A DNA stretch of 64,000 bases from CAVZTX01 sp963778375 (GCA_963778375.1 CAVZTX010000020.1:1-64000), one strand, 5' to 3'; positions 19,086-28,633 are shown, counted from the stretch's first letter. Notes: a model not told the origin generated them from the sequence alone. Translations and numbers: made by a program.

Positions 19086-19571
19086 ATGCCAGCAAATCAG
19101 ACCAACGTCAGTGCCGAACCAGGAAAACAAGAAATCGTCATCACGCGCGAATTTGACGCCCCGCGAGAACTCGTGTTTAAAGCAGTCACAGACCCCAACC
19201 TCATCCACCAATGGTGGGGACCGCGCTACCTAACAACCGAAGTAGACAAAATGGACGTGCGCCCCGGTGGCCAATGGCGCTTTATCAACCGCGACTCTGA
19301 GGGAAACGTCTACGCTTTTCACGGCGTCTATCACGAAATCCTTGCCCCTGAGCGCATCATCGACACCTTTGAGTTCGAAGGACTACCGGAAACAGGCCAT
19401 GTGACGCTAGAAACCATGAAACTCGAAGCATTACCAGGAGGAAGATCCCGGTTAACGGTTCAATCCGTCTTCCAGTCCGTCATTGACCGTGATGCCACGC
19501 TCCAAAGTGGCATGGAATCAGGCGTCAACGACACCTATAACCGTCTCGAAGAGCTTCTCAAAAAGCAATAA
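19086..19571 (+). CDS. SRPBCC/AHSA1-type protein
   Basis: 161 residues of the START/Bet v1-like fold. The family hallmarks are EFDAPRELVFKAVTDPNLIHQWWGP, with the WWGP motif near residues 44-47, MDVRPGGQWRF, and a C-terminal helix ending YNRLEELLKKQ. These cytosolic proteins make a hydrophobic cavity for an unknown ligand. The ArsR-AHSA1 pair is common and usually cotranscribed, and here the spacing of 28 bp supports that. It has an AGGGAG ribosome site rather far upstream. Confidence 0.85.
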   Translation: MPANQTNVSAEPGKQEIVITREFDAPRELVFKAVTDPNLIHQWWGPRYLTTEVDKMDVRPGGQWRFINRDSEGNVYAFHGVYHEILAPERIIDTFEFEGLPETGHVTLETMKLEALPGGRSRLTVQSVFQSVIDRDATLQSGMESGVNDTYNRLEELLKKQ

Positions 19572-19621
19572 CAACTGGTGGCGAATTGCTCCTGACCAGC
19601 AAGAGAAGCGATGCCACCTCC

Positions 19622-19648
19622 GTAGGGGCCACATTTATGGCGCCCCTG
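19622..19648. repeat. GTAGGGGCCACATTTATGG repeat
   Basis: GTAGGGGCCACATTTATGGC then GCCCC. A second copy with one or two changes lies at 20590-20614. Both sit in gaps within the ArsR cluster. Confidence 0.65.
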
Positions 19649-19707
19649 GAGCGGGGTGGGAAACCCTGCCCGAATTCGCCACCAGTATCCTTACAGGAGG
19701 AAGAACC

Positions 19708-20124
19708 ATGGAAATGAAACTAGAACTCGTACCCGTCCCCGTATCCGATGTTGACCGCGCCAAAGCCTTCTACGTCGAAAAATGCGGCTTTAAATTAGAG
19801 GTCGACGTTCACCCTAACGACACCATGAGAGTTGTCCAGCTCACACCACCCGGATCAGCTTGTTCAATCGTCTTCGGCACCGGTATGGGCGACATTACCG
19901 CCATGCAGCCCGGCTCGGTCAAAGGTCTACATCTAGTTGTTGCCGACATACACGAGGCTCACGAATCGCTCCTCAAACGAGGACTTGAAATAAGCGAAAT
20001 CTGGGACATTCAAGGAGTAAAGTACGCAGAATTCAGCGACCCCGACGGCAACTCCTGGCTCCTGCAAGAATTTCCCCCAGAGATGAGACAGCCCGGACAA
20101 AGCTTCCTTAAAAAGGAAGCATAG
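19708..20124 (+). CDS. VOC-family protein
   Basis: 138 residues from the ATG at 19708 behind AGGAGGAAG. The start LELVPVPVSDVDRAKAFYVE and the end YAEFSDPDGNSWLLQEFP are standard VOC signatures. HLVVADIHEAHE supplies a possible metal His, and the Glu in LLQEF the second ligand. Probably a small-molecule isomerase, dioxygenase or binding protein, with the substrate unknown. It is the third gene of the ArsR-led run, and only one base separates its stop from the next ATG, which implies translational coupling. Confidence 0.85.
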   Translation: MEMKLELVPVPVSDVDRAKAFYVEKCGFKLEVDVHPNDTMRVVQLTPPGSACSIVFGTGMGDITAMQPGSVKGLHLVVADIHEAHESLLKRGLEISEIWDIQGVKYAEFSDPDGNSWLLQEFPPEMRQPGQSFLKKEA

Positions 20125-20125
20125 G

Positions 20126-20593
20126 ATGAGTTCGCACCAACACAACCCCGCACTCAACCATCTTGAAGTGTTGGTCGGCGATTGGGAGATGGAGATATCC
20201 AATGCATCCTTTCTTCCTGACCCATCCGCAACAGTAAAAGGACAGGTTTCATTCGAATGGGTGCAGAACGGAGCTTTTCTGATGATGCGCATGGGCGACA
20301 AACCACCCAGTCCACCCGCTGCCATCTGGCTCATCAGTCGAGATGAATCCAGTCCAAACTACACCGTGTTCTACTACGACGCGCGAAGCGTTTCGCGCGT
20401 CTATAACATGAGCTTCTCGAATGGCGTATGGAAGATGTGGAGGGAATCCCCAGACTTCTCACAGCGCTATGAAGGCAAATTGAACAACGACGGCAAAACC
20501 ATCACCGCCCACTGGGAGAAATCTTCCGATGGCACAAAATGGGAGCACGACTTCGACCTCACCTACACCAAGGTCAGCTCTTCAAATTCGTAG
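20126..20593 (+). CDS. DUF1579-like lipocalin-type protein
   Basis: 155 residues. The opening NHLEVLVGDWEMEIS and later QVSFEWVQNGAFLMMRM, TVFYYDARSVSRVYNMSF, SQRYEGKLNNDGKTITAHWE and WEHDFDLTYTKV follow the pattern of DUF1579-type beta-barrel proteins, which may bind small hydrophobic ligands. No catalytic residues are evident. It begins directly after the VOC stop codon and is followed by a GTAGGGGCC repeat, then a hydrolase gene. Cytosolic, since there is no signal peptide. Confidence 0.7.
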   Translation: MSSHQHNPALNHLEVLVGDWEMEISNASFLPDPSATVKGQVSFEWVQNGAFLMMRMGDKPPSPPAAIWLISRDESSPNYTVFYYDARSVSRVYNMSFSNGVWKMWRESPDFSQRYEGKLNNDGKTITAHWEKSSDGTKWEHDFDLTYTKVSSSNS

Positions 20594-20614
20594 GGGCCAG
20601 ATTTATCGCGCCCC
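20590..20614. repeat. GTAGGGGCCAGATTTATCG repeat
   Basis: Second copy of the 19622 element, with GCGCCCC closing the palindrome. It overlaps the last codon of the DUF1579-like gene. Confidence 0.65.
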
Positions 20615-20680
20615 AGGAGGGTGGTGGGGCGGGCAATCACGCCCACTTCGCCACCCATATCCATTAATAAGGAGAACCAA

Positions 20681-21472
20681 ATGAACAAAGTCACATCGAA
20701 AGACGGCACCACCATCGCATTCGATCAATCCGGCCAGGGACCCGCCCTCATCCTCGTGACCGGCGCAACTGGCACTCGATCAGCCACAACATCACTTGCG
20801 GCTCACCTTGCGCCTCACTTCACCGTCCTCTCCTACGATCGGCGTGGCCGAGGCGACAGCGGCGACACACCACCCTATACGGTCGAGCGCGAGGTCGAAG
20901 ACCTCGACGCCCTCATCACCTATGCAGGTGGGTCCGCATTCGTCTTCGGCGGTTCCTCCGGCGCGGTCCTTGTCCTTGAAGCAGCACGCCTGCTTGAAGG
21001 CAAGATCAAGAAAATAGCGCTATACGAGCCACCATTCATCATCGACGACAGCCGCCCTCCGATACCGCAAGACTACGTCCCGCATCTCAACGTACTGATC
21101 GCCGCCGGTCGCCGGAACGAAGCAGTCGAATACTTCTTGACCGATGCCATGCTCCTTCCCACCGAAATGCTTGCCCAAATGCGCAACACCCCCATGTGGC
21201 CGCAGATAGAAGCCGTAGCCCACACAATCGCCTACGACGGCACCATCATGGGAGACACCATGAGCGGCGACCCCTCAACCATCAGGAAGTACGCCTCTGT
21301 CACCGTACCCACCCTCGTCATGGTCGGAGGAGAAAGCCCCTCGTTCTTTCACAACGGAACCCAAACCCTGGCAAACATCCTCCCCCATGCCCAGCACCAC
21401 CTCCTTCCAGGCCAAAACCACGGCCCCGCCGACGAAATCCTCGTTCCCGCCCTGTTACAATTCTTCACCTGA
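20681..21472 (+). CDS. Alpha/beta hydrolase
   Basis: 263 residues from the ATG at 20681 (AAGGAG upstream). The fold is shown by YDRRGRGDSGDTPPYTVERE (strand 4 loop), the nucleophile elbow FGGSSGAVLVLEAA (GxSxG, Ser about 93), and the late HHLLPGQNHGPADE loop with the catalytic His. An acid after strand 6-7 is less clear (MVGGESPS). It probably acts on an ester or lactone, or as a perhydrolase-like enzyme; the substrate is unknown. It ends the cluster led by the ArsR regulator. A broken relative lies at 14908-15789. Confidence 0.85.
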   Translation: MNKVTSKDGTTIAFDQSGQGPALILVTGATGTRSATTSLAAHLAPHFTVLSYDRRGRGDSGDTPPYTVEREVEDLDALITYAGGSAFVFGGSSGAVLVLEAARLLEGKIKKIALYEPPFIIDDSRPPIPQDYVPHLNVLIAAGRRNEAVEYFLTDAMLLPTEMLAQMRNTPMWPQIEAVAHTIAYDGTIMGDTMSGDPSTIRKYASVTVPTLVMVGGESPSFFHNGTQTLANILPHAQHHLLPGQNHGPADEILVPALLQFFT

Positions 21473-21861
21473 ATCCATTTTTCTAGCCCCAACCCCCACC
21501 CTACACAACCCTGGTGGGCCGCTTCGTATATGGTAGGGGCGACCCTTGCGGTCGCCCTGAGGGCTCCCCTGGCGGGTTCATGCCGATTGAAGCCATGCGC
21601 CAGGTACTCCCCATCATCACACCCTTCCTCGACACCCCGTACCCATGAGCGTCTAAGACTACCCGTGAGCGGACGCAAATGCCGTCCCATCTATCATCCC
21701 TTCGTTCCTCTCACTTGTCATCCCTTCGCTTCCTCCCACTTGTCATCCTGAGTGAAGCGAAGGATCTGACTACTCGCACACCGAGATCCGTGGGCTTTGC
21801 TCAGAACTTGCCCTGCTAGCAACCCCCATTCGCATAAATTTGGAAATTCCATAGGCAGCAT
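21473..21861. other. Gene-free stretch with dispersed repeats
   Basis: Holds a GTAGGGGCGACC palindrome at 21533 (unit 21520-21556, same as 16178-16215). Three tracts of CACTTGTCATCC type run to about 21773, the last reading TGTCATCCTGAGTGAAGCGA then AGGATCTGAC, a dispersed element also seen near 1481 and 35059. No gene is supported. Confidence 0.65.
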
Positions 21862-21891
21862 TTCGACAATTCCGTAGTGATGGGCTATACT
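21862..21891 (+). promoter_or_regulatory. Promoter candidate for the MalT-like regulator
   Basis: TTCGAC (21862-21867), an 18-bp spacer and TATACT (21886-21891). It would give a leader of about 360 nt before the ATG at 22257. No gene lies in that leader. Confidence 0.45.
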
Positions 21892-22256
21892 TGAGAGGAA
21901 GATGTGCTATTGGCTCTACAGACAGCAACCCTCGCGCCATTCATCGCCTGCTGATGTAGATCAAGCGTAATTTGGAGATCAACGATTTGCGGATGATGAC
22001 CAAAGAGATAGTAGAAACCGCACGAGAAAATCAGGGGCTTGGGTAAGCCTGAGAAGATCAGCAGAGACATCTCAAAACCGTTCGTTTCCTGAGACAAACA
22101 ACACCTGTCTCAACGCGAACATGAGTGAGTGGTTGAAAAGAGCAAATGGGATCGCGGAAATACCTAAGAGGCGACCATCGAGATTAGAAACAAGGCCACC
22201 CGCGACTCTCGTGGTTTGAAAAACGCAGCTTTCCAGATCACAATGGAGGAGAGCAG

Positions 22257-25046
22257 ATGCAAAACACCCCTGCCTCATCAGAGAGCACAGAGGCTCTCAA
22301 AGGTGACCGATTGCTTCTGGTTACGAAACTCGCCATGCCACCGGTTCGCTCTGATCTGGTTGCTCGCCCCCGCCTCGTGAACCAACTCTCCCTTGCCGTC
22401 CAACACCCCCTCACGCTCATAGCAGCCCCTGCCGGCTTTGGCAAGACAACCCTCCTCGCTACCTGGCTTGAGCGTGCTTCTCTTCAATCTGCCTGGCTCT
22501 CTTTAGAGCAAGACGACGATGACCTCACCCGCTTCTGGTCCTATGTGTTCACTGCCCTGGAGCGCGTCAACCCAGACAGTGGTGAGTCCGTCCTGGCTCT
22601 CCTTCAAGGGTCAGGGCCCCAACAGCCCCCACCCATAGAAACTGTCTTGACCGTCTGGATCAATGGCCTGGCTGCCCTGCCCCACGAGATGGTGCTCATC
22701 CTGGATGATTACCACCTGATCACAGCACCACCAATCCATCGATCCGTCACGTATCTCGTCGACCATCTGCCGCCTCAGCTCCACCTGGTCATTGCGACAC
22801 GAGCCGATCCTCCTCTTCCCCTGGCACGCCTGCGCACGCGGGGTCACTTGACCGAAATCCGCGCGGCTGATCTCCGCTTCACTTCTGAGGAAACGACCGC
22901 CTTCCTGACTCGTACACTCGGCCTGCATCTTTCAGGTGAGGACATCACTGCGCTAGAGGCGCGTACGGAAGGCTGGATTGCGGGGTTGCAGTTGGCTGGC
23001 CTGTCGATGCGGGGGCGTCAAGATATACCAGCCTTTCTGAAAGCGTTCACGGGGAGTCAGCGCTACATTATCGACTACCTGACTGAGGAGGTGCTTGCCC
23101 GCCAGCCCGAGCCTATCCAGACCTTTTTGCTCCAGACAGCCTTCCTTGAACGACTCTCGGGGTCACTTTGTGAGGCCGTCATTGGCGAGCATGGCGGAGA
23201 GGTAAGCGGCCAGGCGATGCTAGAGCAGTTAGAGCAGGCCAATCTCTTCCTCGTTCCATTGGACGATGAGCGGCGCTGGTATCGCTATCATCAGCTCTTC
23301 GCTGAAGCACTGCGCCATCGCTTGCAGCGCAAACATCCGACGCTAGTGCCAAAACTCCACCAGCGAGCGAGTGCATGGTATGAGCAGCAAGGTCTGACGA
23401 ACGATGCCGTTCACCACGCGCTGGCAGCCAGCGATTTTACTCTGGCAGCACGGTTGATAGAGCGAGCATTTAACTTTCTTGTCAGACGAGGTGAGATCGC
23501 AACCCTCCAGCGATGGGCAGCTGCGCTCCCAAATGAACTGATACGATCTAACATCGAGCTCTCTGTTTTGCAGGGGTGGCTCCTGTTCGTCAGTGGGAAA
23601 CTTGATGCGGCTGAACGGCATCTTCAGGAGATCGAGCGCACACTCGGCATCAACACTGTATCGGATGAACATTCGGAGCAACAGACGATGCCTAGTGGAA
23701 CGGAGAACCAGGCTGAAATCAAGGGCCGAATTGCCGCCCTTCGTGCGTCTATCGCGGTCACCCGGGGAGATATTCCGCGCACCATCGCACTTTCGCGTCT
23801 AGCTCTTGAGTATCTCCCGAAGGAAAACATATCACGCGCCTATGCAGCCTGGTACCTGGGCAGAGCCTACTGGTTGAGCGGAGATGTGAGGGCAGCGAGC
23901 ATTGCTCTCACAGAAGCCTCTCACGTCAGTTGGGAAGTGGATCATCTCTACACTGTCTTTATGGTGACCCATGACCTGGCTCACGTGCAGAAACTACAAG
24001 GACTGCTGCATCAAGCTGATCGGACGTATCGCCAATCTCTTCAGCAGGCCCTAGAGCGGGGTGGAGACCTACCGGCTATAGGTCCGGCCTATGTGGGCAG
24101 GGGAAACCTTGAGTACGAGTGGAACCATCTGGACGCCGCAACCTCCCTGCTCCAAGAGGGGATTAAGCTGTGCGAACGGACGGGCAATGAGCGCGCTATC
24201 CTACAAGCATACGTTACCCAGGCCTTGATCAAACAGGCACAGGGAGATACAGATGGGGCGAGCGCAATTATGCAGCAGATGGTACAGACCACTTCCCGGC
24301 AGCACCTCTCCCAGCATCAAAACACACAGGTAGAAGCCTATTGGGCATGGTTGTCCCTCATGCAAGGGGATGAGGCGGCCGTTTTGCATTGGCAAGAGCG
24401 TTGCGGCCTCAGCCTTGACCGGGAAGTCATTCATTTACGCGAACGAGAGTATCTGACGTTGGTACGCGTCCTCATCACCCAGCGTAGGCTCGATGAGGCC
24501 AAACAGTGGCTAGCAAACCTGTTACAACTGGCAGAGGCGCAGGGACGAACGGGAAGCGTGATTGAGATTCTCATGCTGCAGGCCGAAGCCTTGCAGGCTT
24601 CCGGTGAGGTGAATCAGGCCCTAGAGCGGCTCTCGCGAGCACTCGCACTTGCCGAACCGGAGGGCTACATCCGCCTCTTTGTGGATGAAGGGACGCCGAT
24701 GGCGCAGATGCTCGTACAGCTACGCCATCGCCCTGATCAGCCAGGCTCGCCGGAGTATCGAGAGAAACTTCTGACACTGCTGGGCAAAGCGCATGACAAG
24801 GATGTGCCCCGCCCTTCTGCAGCGATTCCGCGGCCCATATTCCCACCACTCAAAGAACCATTGAGCGAACGCGAGCTGGAGGTGCTGCGGTTGATCGCCG
24901 CCGGCTGCTCTAATCAAGAAATCGCCGACCGGCTCGTGATCGCGCTGAGCACCGTGAAATGGTATATCAACGCAATCTACGGCAAGCTTCAGGCGGAGAG
25001 CCGAACGAAGGCCATTGCGCGGGCCAGGGAACTCAACATCGTGTAA
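22257..25046 (+). CDS. MalT-like LuxR-family ATP-dependent transcriptional regulator
   Basis: 929 residues with GGAGGAG before the ATG. Domains in order: a STAND-type NTPase with Walker A APAGFGKTTL (about 60-69) and Walker B MVLILDDYHL (about 147-156), a winged helix, a long TPR-like helical region (about 370-830), and a C-terminal LuxR HTH (LSERELEVLRLIAAGCSNQE, then LSTVKWYINAIYGKL). Members bind an inducer and ATP, oligomerise and activate promoters. It stands alone, and the CPBP protease gene 155 bp downstream might be a target. The inducer is unknown. Full length and intact. Confidence 0.9.
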   Translation: MQNTPASSESTEALKGDRLLLVTKLAMPPVRSDLVARPRLVNQLSLAVQHPLTLIAAPAGFGKTTLLATWLERASLQSAWLSLEQDDDDLTRFWSYVFTALERVNPDSGESVLALLQGSGPQQPPPIETVLTVWINGLAALPHEMVLILDDYHLITAPPIHRSVTYLVDHLPPQLHLVIATRADPPLPLARLRTRGHLTEIRAADLRFTSEETTAFLTRTLGLHLSGEDITALEARTEGWIAGLQLAGLSMRGRQDIPAFLKAFTGSQRYIIDYLTEEVLARQPEPIQTFLLQTAFLERLSGSLCEAVIGEHGGEVSGQAMLEQLEQANLFLVPLDDERRWYRYHQLFAEALRHRLQRKHPTLVPKLHQRASAWYEQQGLTNDAVHHALAASDFTLAARLIERAFNFLVRRGEIATLQRWAAALPNELIRSNIELSVLQGWLLFVSGKLDAAERHLQEIERTLGINTVSDEHSEQQTMPSGTENQAEIKGRIAALRASIAVTRGDIPRTIALSRLALEYLPKENISRAYAAWYLGRAYWLSGDVRAASIALTEASHVSWEVDHLYTVFMVTHDLAHVQKLQGLLHQADRTYRQSLQQALERGGDLPAIGPAYVGRGNLEYEWNHLDAATSLLQEGIKLCERTGNERAILQAYVTQALIKQAQGDTDGASAIMQQMVQTTSRQHLSQHQNTQVEAYWAWLSLMQGDEAAVLHWQERCGLSLDREVIHLREREYLTLVRVLITQRRLDEAKQWLANLLQLAEAQGRTGSVIEILMLQAEALQASGEVNQALERLSRALALAEPEGYIRLFVDEGTPMAQMLVQLRHRPDQPGSPEYREKLLTLLGKAHDKDVPRPSAAIPRPIFPPLKEPLSERELEVLRLIAAGCSNQEIADRLVIALSTVKWYINAIYGKLQAESRTKAIARARELNIV

Positions 25047-25200
25047 TGTCCTGCTGATTATCCAGGAAAAACCCACCCCCTTTTCCCACCCTTTGATGGG
25101 TGCCAACCCACCTTGACATCGTTTACACTGCTTTTCAGAACACCGTGCTGGTGAATCGTCCAGACCGCCGGAATGGCGGCGATACAAAAGGAGAGGTCCG

Positions 25201-26109
25201 ATGACTAGCAATGTGATTGTCACCAGGGAATCTACGAGCCTCATTTCGCGTTCCGTACTTGTCGTATTCTGTTTAGCTGCAGGCTTGACCTATCGAGCAA
25301 GCGTCTCATTGATACCTACAGGCATCCTTGAAGATTCCTTTCTGTTGGGTCTTGCTGCTTTGCTCCTGATAGTCGCAGTTCTCGCAAGGAGGAACGAGAA
25401 CCTGAGGAGATACTGGGAGATTCCCTTTGCCTTCTTTGTCTTCACTCTCGCAGGTTTTGTGGGGGATGTTTCGATTAGTCCGCTTCAACACTGGTTCATT
25501 TATGGCGTTCTGCACGAGACTCCCAGCGCGAATAATCCACTCGCTTCCACAGTTCTGGGGACCGTTCTCGCTCAGTTGTTTGCCACGCTAAGCCTGGTTC
25601 TACCGATAATCCTTCTTACAAAGGCATCGGGAAACGACCTGAATTCTATCTTTATCAACAAGGTGAAGAGTTGGAAGTGGCTTGTTGTCGGCATCCTCGG
25701 CTTTCTGGTGTTCTTTCTCCTGGCCGCGTTCGGACTCAGCAAGTCATTCTTTCCCAACAATGGAGTGACCCTTTCACGCTTTCTTGCACTTACACCAGCA
25801 CTCCTCATTCTCGTGCTCTGCAACGGTCTCAGGGAGGAATTATGGTTCAGAGGGCTCTTCCTGAAAAAGTATGGCAGGTTTCTGGGGCCATTGTCTTCTA
25901 ATTTGCTCGCCGCCATCATATTCGCCTCGTTCCATGTACAGGTCCAGTATAGCCGGAGTCTGCCGATTTTTCTCGCTATCGCGTTGATCCAGGGATTGAT
26001 CCTGGGCTATCTGATGCAAAAATCGGGAAGTATTCTCTCGTCAGTAATTTTCCATGCAGGCACTGATATTCCAATTTTTTTGGTGTACCTGTCATATGCT
26101 TCGAGATGA
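25201..26109 (+). CDS. CPBP-family intramembrane metalloprotease
   Basis: 302 residues with about eight membrane segments and AAGGAG before the ATG. The three ABI/CPBP motifs are present: REELWFRGLFLKKYG (EExxxR, near 220), IFASFHVQV (FxxxH-like, near 245) and IFHAGTDIP (HxxxD/N, near 288). Bacterial members act as membrane proteases or in bacteriocin self-immunity, and the substrate here is unknown. The short gap before the next small gene suggests a possible two-gene unit. Confidence 0.85.
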   Translation: MTSNVIVTRESTSLISRSVLVVFCLAAGLTYRASVSLIPTGILEDSFLLGLAALLLIVAVLARRNENLRRYWEIPFAFFVFTLAGFVGDVSISPLQHWFIYGVLHETPSANNPLASTVLGTVLAQLFATLSLVLPIILLTKASGNDLNSIFINKVKSWKWLVVGILGFLVFFLLAAFGLSKSFFPNNGVTLSRFLALTPALLILVLCNGLREELWFRGLFLKKYGRFLGPLSSNLLAAIIFASFHVQVQYSRSLPIFLAIALIQGLILGYLMQKSGSILSSVIFHAGTDIPIFLVYLSYASR

Positions 26110-26184
26110 TGCAACTCTCTGCATTGCTGAGCAGGATGTTCCCTTGACGGTGAGCGAGCAAGAAGAAGAGCAAGGAGAACAGGA

Positions 26185-26442
26185 ATGGAAAGCGAACCCG
26201 ATCGGCACGAGGTCTACCAGATCGTCGTCAATGGGCATCTTGACAGTGCATGGTCGGAGTGGTTTGATGGATTGACTATCACTCTGATGGACAGTGGGGA
26301 AACCATCCTCACTGGTCCAATCGTTGATCAAACCGCTCTGCATGGAGTGCTGATCAAAATTCGTGATTTAGGCCTGCCCTTGCTCCGGCTTTCGCGCATA
26401 GAGCCTGAAAGTGAGGTTGACGGCAAACGTGAGACAATCTGA
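26185..26442 (+). CDS. Small conserved protein of unknown function
   Basis: 85 residues with AAGGAG before the ATG. Pattern: YQIVVNGHLDSAWSEWFDGL, a GETILTGPIVDQTALHGVLI segment, and IRDLGLPLLRLSRIEP. From memory, this small acidic single-domain protein is frequent in Chloroflexota and Actinobacteria, but it has no assigned role. The alternation of strands and a central helix suggests a compact alpha/beta fold. It is cytosolic and lies 75 bp after the CPBP gene on the same strand. Confidence 0.65.
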   Translation: MESEPDRHEVYQIVVNGHLDSAWSEWFDGLTITLMDSGETILTGPIVDQTALHGVLIKIRDLGLPLLRLSRIEPESEVDGKRETI

Positions 26443-26458
26443 ATCCATCACGAATCCC

Positions 26459-26514
26459 TTGACAAACCCCTCGCACTTAGGTATACTTGCAATATATTGA
26501 GTTAGTTAACTTAC
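26459..26514 (+). promoter_or_regulatory. Promoter and operator of the TetR gene
   Basis: TTGACA (26459-26464), a 17-bp spacer and TATACT (26482-26487) form a consensus-like promoter. GAGTTAGTTAACTTAC (26499-26514) follows the expected start point and contains the palindrome AGTTAACT. Almost the same 16-mer lies before the FAD monooxygenase (27137-27152), so one repressor probably controls both genes. Confidence 0.75.
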
Positions 26515-26537
26515 TAATTCGAGATAGGAAACCTTTC

Positions 26538-27098
26538 ATGAACACCATATCCAAGCGGGACCGTCTGGTTGAGGCGGCCAAAGATATGTTCTACCAGCAG
26601 GGGGTGGCTCGCACCACCATCGCCGATATCGCCCAGCAGGCCGAAGTTCCCCTGGGCAACGTCTACTACCATTTCCGCACCAAGGAAGCCCTGATAGAAG
26701 CGGTGATCCAGACTCATCTGCAGGAACTCCAGGCATTCTTGGCGCGCCTTGCCCTCAATCCTGATCCCCGCCAGCGCCTCCTGGCTCTGGTGGCCGCCGG
26801 GCAGGAGGGTGAGCAGGCGGTTGTTCTCTATGGCTGTCCTCACGGGAGCCTGTGTCAGGAACTCGACAAAGAGGGAGACCAGCCTGCTAGAATGGCGTCC
26901 CAGTTGTTTCAGACTTATCTGAACTGGGCAGAAACGCAGTTTCGCTTGCTTGGTAAGGATGAGCAGGAGGCAAAGGATTGCGCGCTTGATTTGATCTCGT
27001 CGTTGCAGGGAACCTTTCTCTTGACGAGTAGTTTTCGTTCACCGGAACTGTTGGAGCGAAAACTTCAGCGCTTAGCTAGCTGGCTCCGTGCCCTCTAA
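26538..27098 (+). CDS. TetR/AcrR-family transcriptional regulator
   Basis: 186 residues from MNTISKRDRLVEAAKDMFYQ. The N-terminal HTH is canonical (GVARTTIADIAQQAEVPLGN, then VYYHFRTKEALIEAV). The C-terminal ligand domain holds CPHGSLCQELDKEG, a motif typical of the YxaF/LmrA-type subgroup. I preferred ATG 26538 over the upstream 26487, which lies within the promoter. The duplicated operator argues for autoregulation plus control of the flavin monooxygenase that follows 76 bp downstream. Likely ligand: the aromatic or drug-like substrate of that enzyme (inference). Confidence 0.85.
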   Translation: MNTISKRDRLVEAAKDMFYQQGVARTTIADIAQQAEVPLGNVYYHFRTKEALIEAVIQTHLQELQAFLARLALNPDPRQRLLALVAAGQEGEQAVVLYGCPHGSLCQELDKEGDQPARMASQLFQTYLNWAETQFRLLGKDEQEAKDCALDLISSLQGTFLLTSSFRSPELLERKLQRLASWLRAL

Positions 27099-27136
27099 TT
27101 GGAAGGGAGGCCTAGCAGTATTTTATCGTTGCCATT

Positions 27137-27152
27137 AAGTTAGTTAACTCAC
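27137..27152 (+). promoter_or_regulatory. Second TetR-type operator
   Basis: AAGTTAGTTAACTCAC, differing in two positions from the site at 26499-26514. It lies 22 bp before the FAD monooxygenase start. Confidence 0.65.
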
Positions 27153-27174
27153 TCACTTTTAGGAGCATTCACAC

Positions 27175-28623
27175 ATGAATACCAGGCAATCTCCACAGAA
27201 CAAAAACGGCCACCAACATGCTATTGTGATCGGCGCCAGTATGGCTGGCTTACTGGCTGCTCGCGTCCTTTCAGACCATTTCGAGCGCGTCACGGTTGTG
27301 GAGCGGGATAGATTTCCAGAGAGTGAGCAGGCACGCAAGGGAGTGCCACAGGGACGGCATATCCACATCTTACTCAACAAGGGCGCCTCCATTCTGGCGG
27401 ACCTCTTTCCGGATCTCTTCCCTGCGCTCGTGCAGGATGGAGCCATTCCTGTGGATAGAGTCGCGGATACCTCTTGGTACCACTTTGGCGTCTGGAAAGC
27501 CCGATTTGAGAGCAACCTCAAGGGCTATATGCAGAGCCGCCCGTTCCTTGAATGGCACGTGCGAGATCAGTTGATGAAGAGGACCAATGTATCTTTCATT
27601 GAGGGATGCGAGGTCGCGGAGTTATGTGCTACTGCTGATAACAGCCACATCACCGGTGTGCACCTGCGGTATCACAACCCGGAACGCTCCGAAGAGGACC
27701 GTTTCGCCGATCTCGTTGTGGATGCCAGTGGCCGTGGCTCACGCTCGCCCCAGTGGCTGACTGCTCTCGGGTATGGGAAGGTAGAGGAATCCAGGGTCCA
27801 GGTCGATGTTGGCTATGCCACTCGCATCTACCAGCCTCCCAAGCACGTTTCTCCCGATTGGAAAGTGTTGATCGTCTTCCCAACCCCTTCAGATGGAAAA
27901 CGGGCTGGAGCTATTTTCCCAATTGAGGGCAACCGCTGGATGGTAACGCTCTTCGGCTGGTCGCGAGACTATCCCCCAGACGACGAAACTGGCTTTCTTG
28001 CATACGCCCGCAGCTTGCCGATGCCCGACCTCTATGAGGCAATCAAAGAGGCCGAGCCACTCACCACCATTGCCACGCATAAGTATCCCGCGAACCAGCG
28101 GCGTCACTACGAGCGTCTGTCGCGCTTTCCTGAGGGCCTCATCATCCTGGGCGATGCAGCCTGTAGCTTCGATCCCATTTATGGGCAGGGCATGACAGCG
28201 GCAGCATTAGAGGCAAGCACCCTCAATACCTGTCTGCATCAACGATCGAGCGCTCGTATCTATGGAAGTGGTACTGATTTGGCTCACGGATTCCAAAAAG
28301 CGATCGCGAAAGTGCTCGATGTGCCCTGGTTGCTGGCAACAAACGAGGATTTCCGCTTCCCGGAAACTCAGGGGCACCGACCCAGGTGGACGGGCCTGCT
28401 TCACTGGTACACGCGTCGATTGTTTGGGTTGGCGGCTTCCGATCCTCGGACAACCTTGCGTTCCTATGAAGTTCTCAACATGATCAAACCTCCGACGGCC
28501 CTGTTTGAGCCCCGCATCCTGTTTGCAGTTCTGTTTAAAAAACAACATTCGTCGGCCAATCATGAGTCCACCAACTATAAGGTTGAGAAAGTTCTTGCCG
28601 GCCCATCTAGCAGAGTGCAGTGA
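27175..28623 (+). CDS. FAD-dependent monooxygenase/oxidoreductase
   Basis: 482 residues with AGGAG before the ATG. The Rossmann dinucleotide motif AIVIGASMAGLLAARVL is at about 16-32 (GxSxxG). The second FAD motif GDAACSFDPIYGQGMTAAAL lies near 325-344, as in group A flavin hydroxylases. HWGxN-type catalytic residues cannot be named. It probably hydroxylates or dehydrogenates a hydrophobic or aromatic compound using NAD(P)H. It is paired with the TetR gene through a shared operator, so it is probably substrate-induced. Full length. Confidence 0.85.
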   Translation: MNTRQSPQNKNGHQHAIVIGASMAGLLAARVLSDHFERVTVVERDRFPESEQARKGVPQGRHIHILLNKGASILADLFPDLFPALVQDGAIPVDRVADTSWYHFGVWKARFESNLKGYMQSRPFLEWHVRDQLMKRTNVSFIEGCEVAELCATADNSHITGVHLRYHNPERSEEDRFADLVVDASGRGSRSPQWLTALGYGKVEESRVQVDVGYATRIYQPPKHVSPDWKVLIVFPTPSDGKRAGAIFPIEGNRWMVTLFGWSRDYPPDDETGFLAYARSLPMPDLYEAIKEAEPLTTIATHKYPANQRRHYERLSRFPEGLIILGDAACSFDPIYGQGMTAAALEASTLNTCLHQRSSARIYGSGTDLAHGFQKAIAKVLDVPWLLATNEDFRFPETQGHRPRWTGLLHWYTRRLFGLAASDPRTTLRSYEVLNMIKPPTALFEPRILFAVLFKKQHSSANHESTNYKVEKVLAGPSSRVQ

Positions 28624-28633
28624 AAAAACAACT

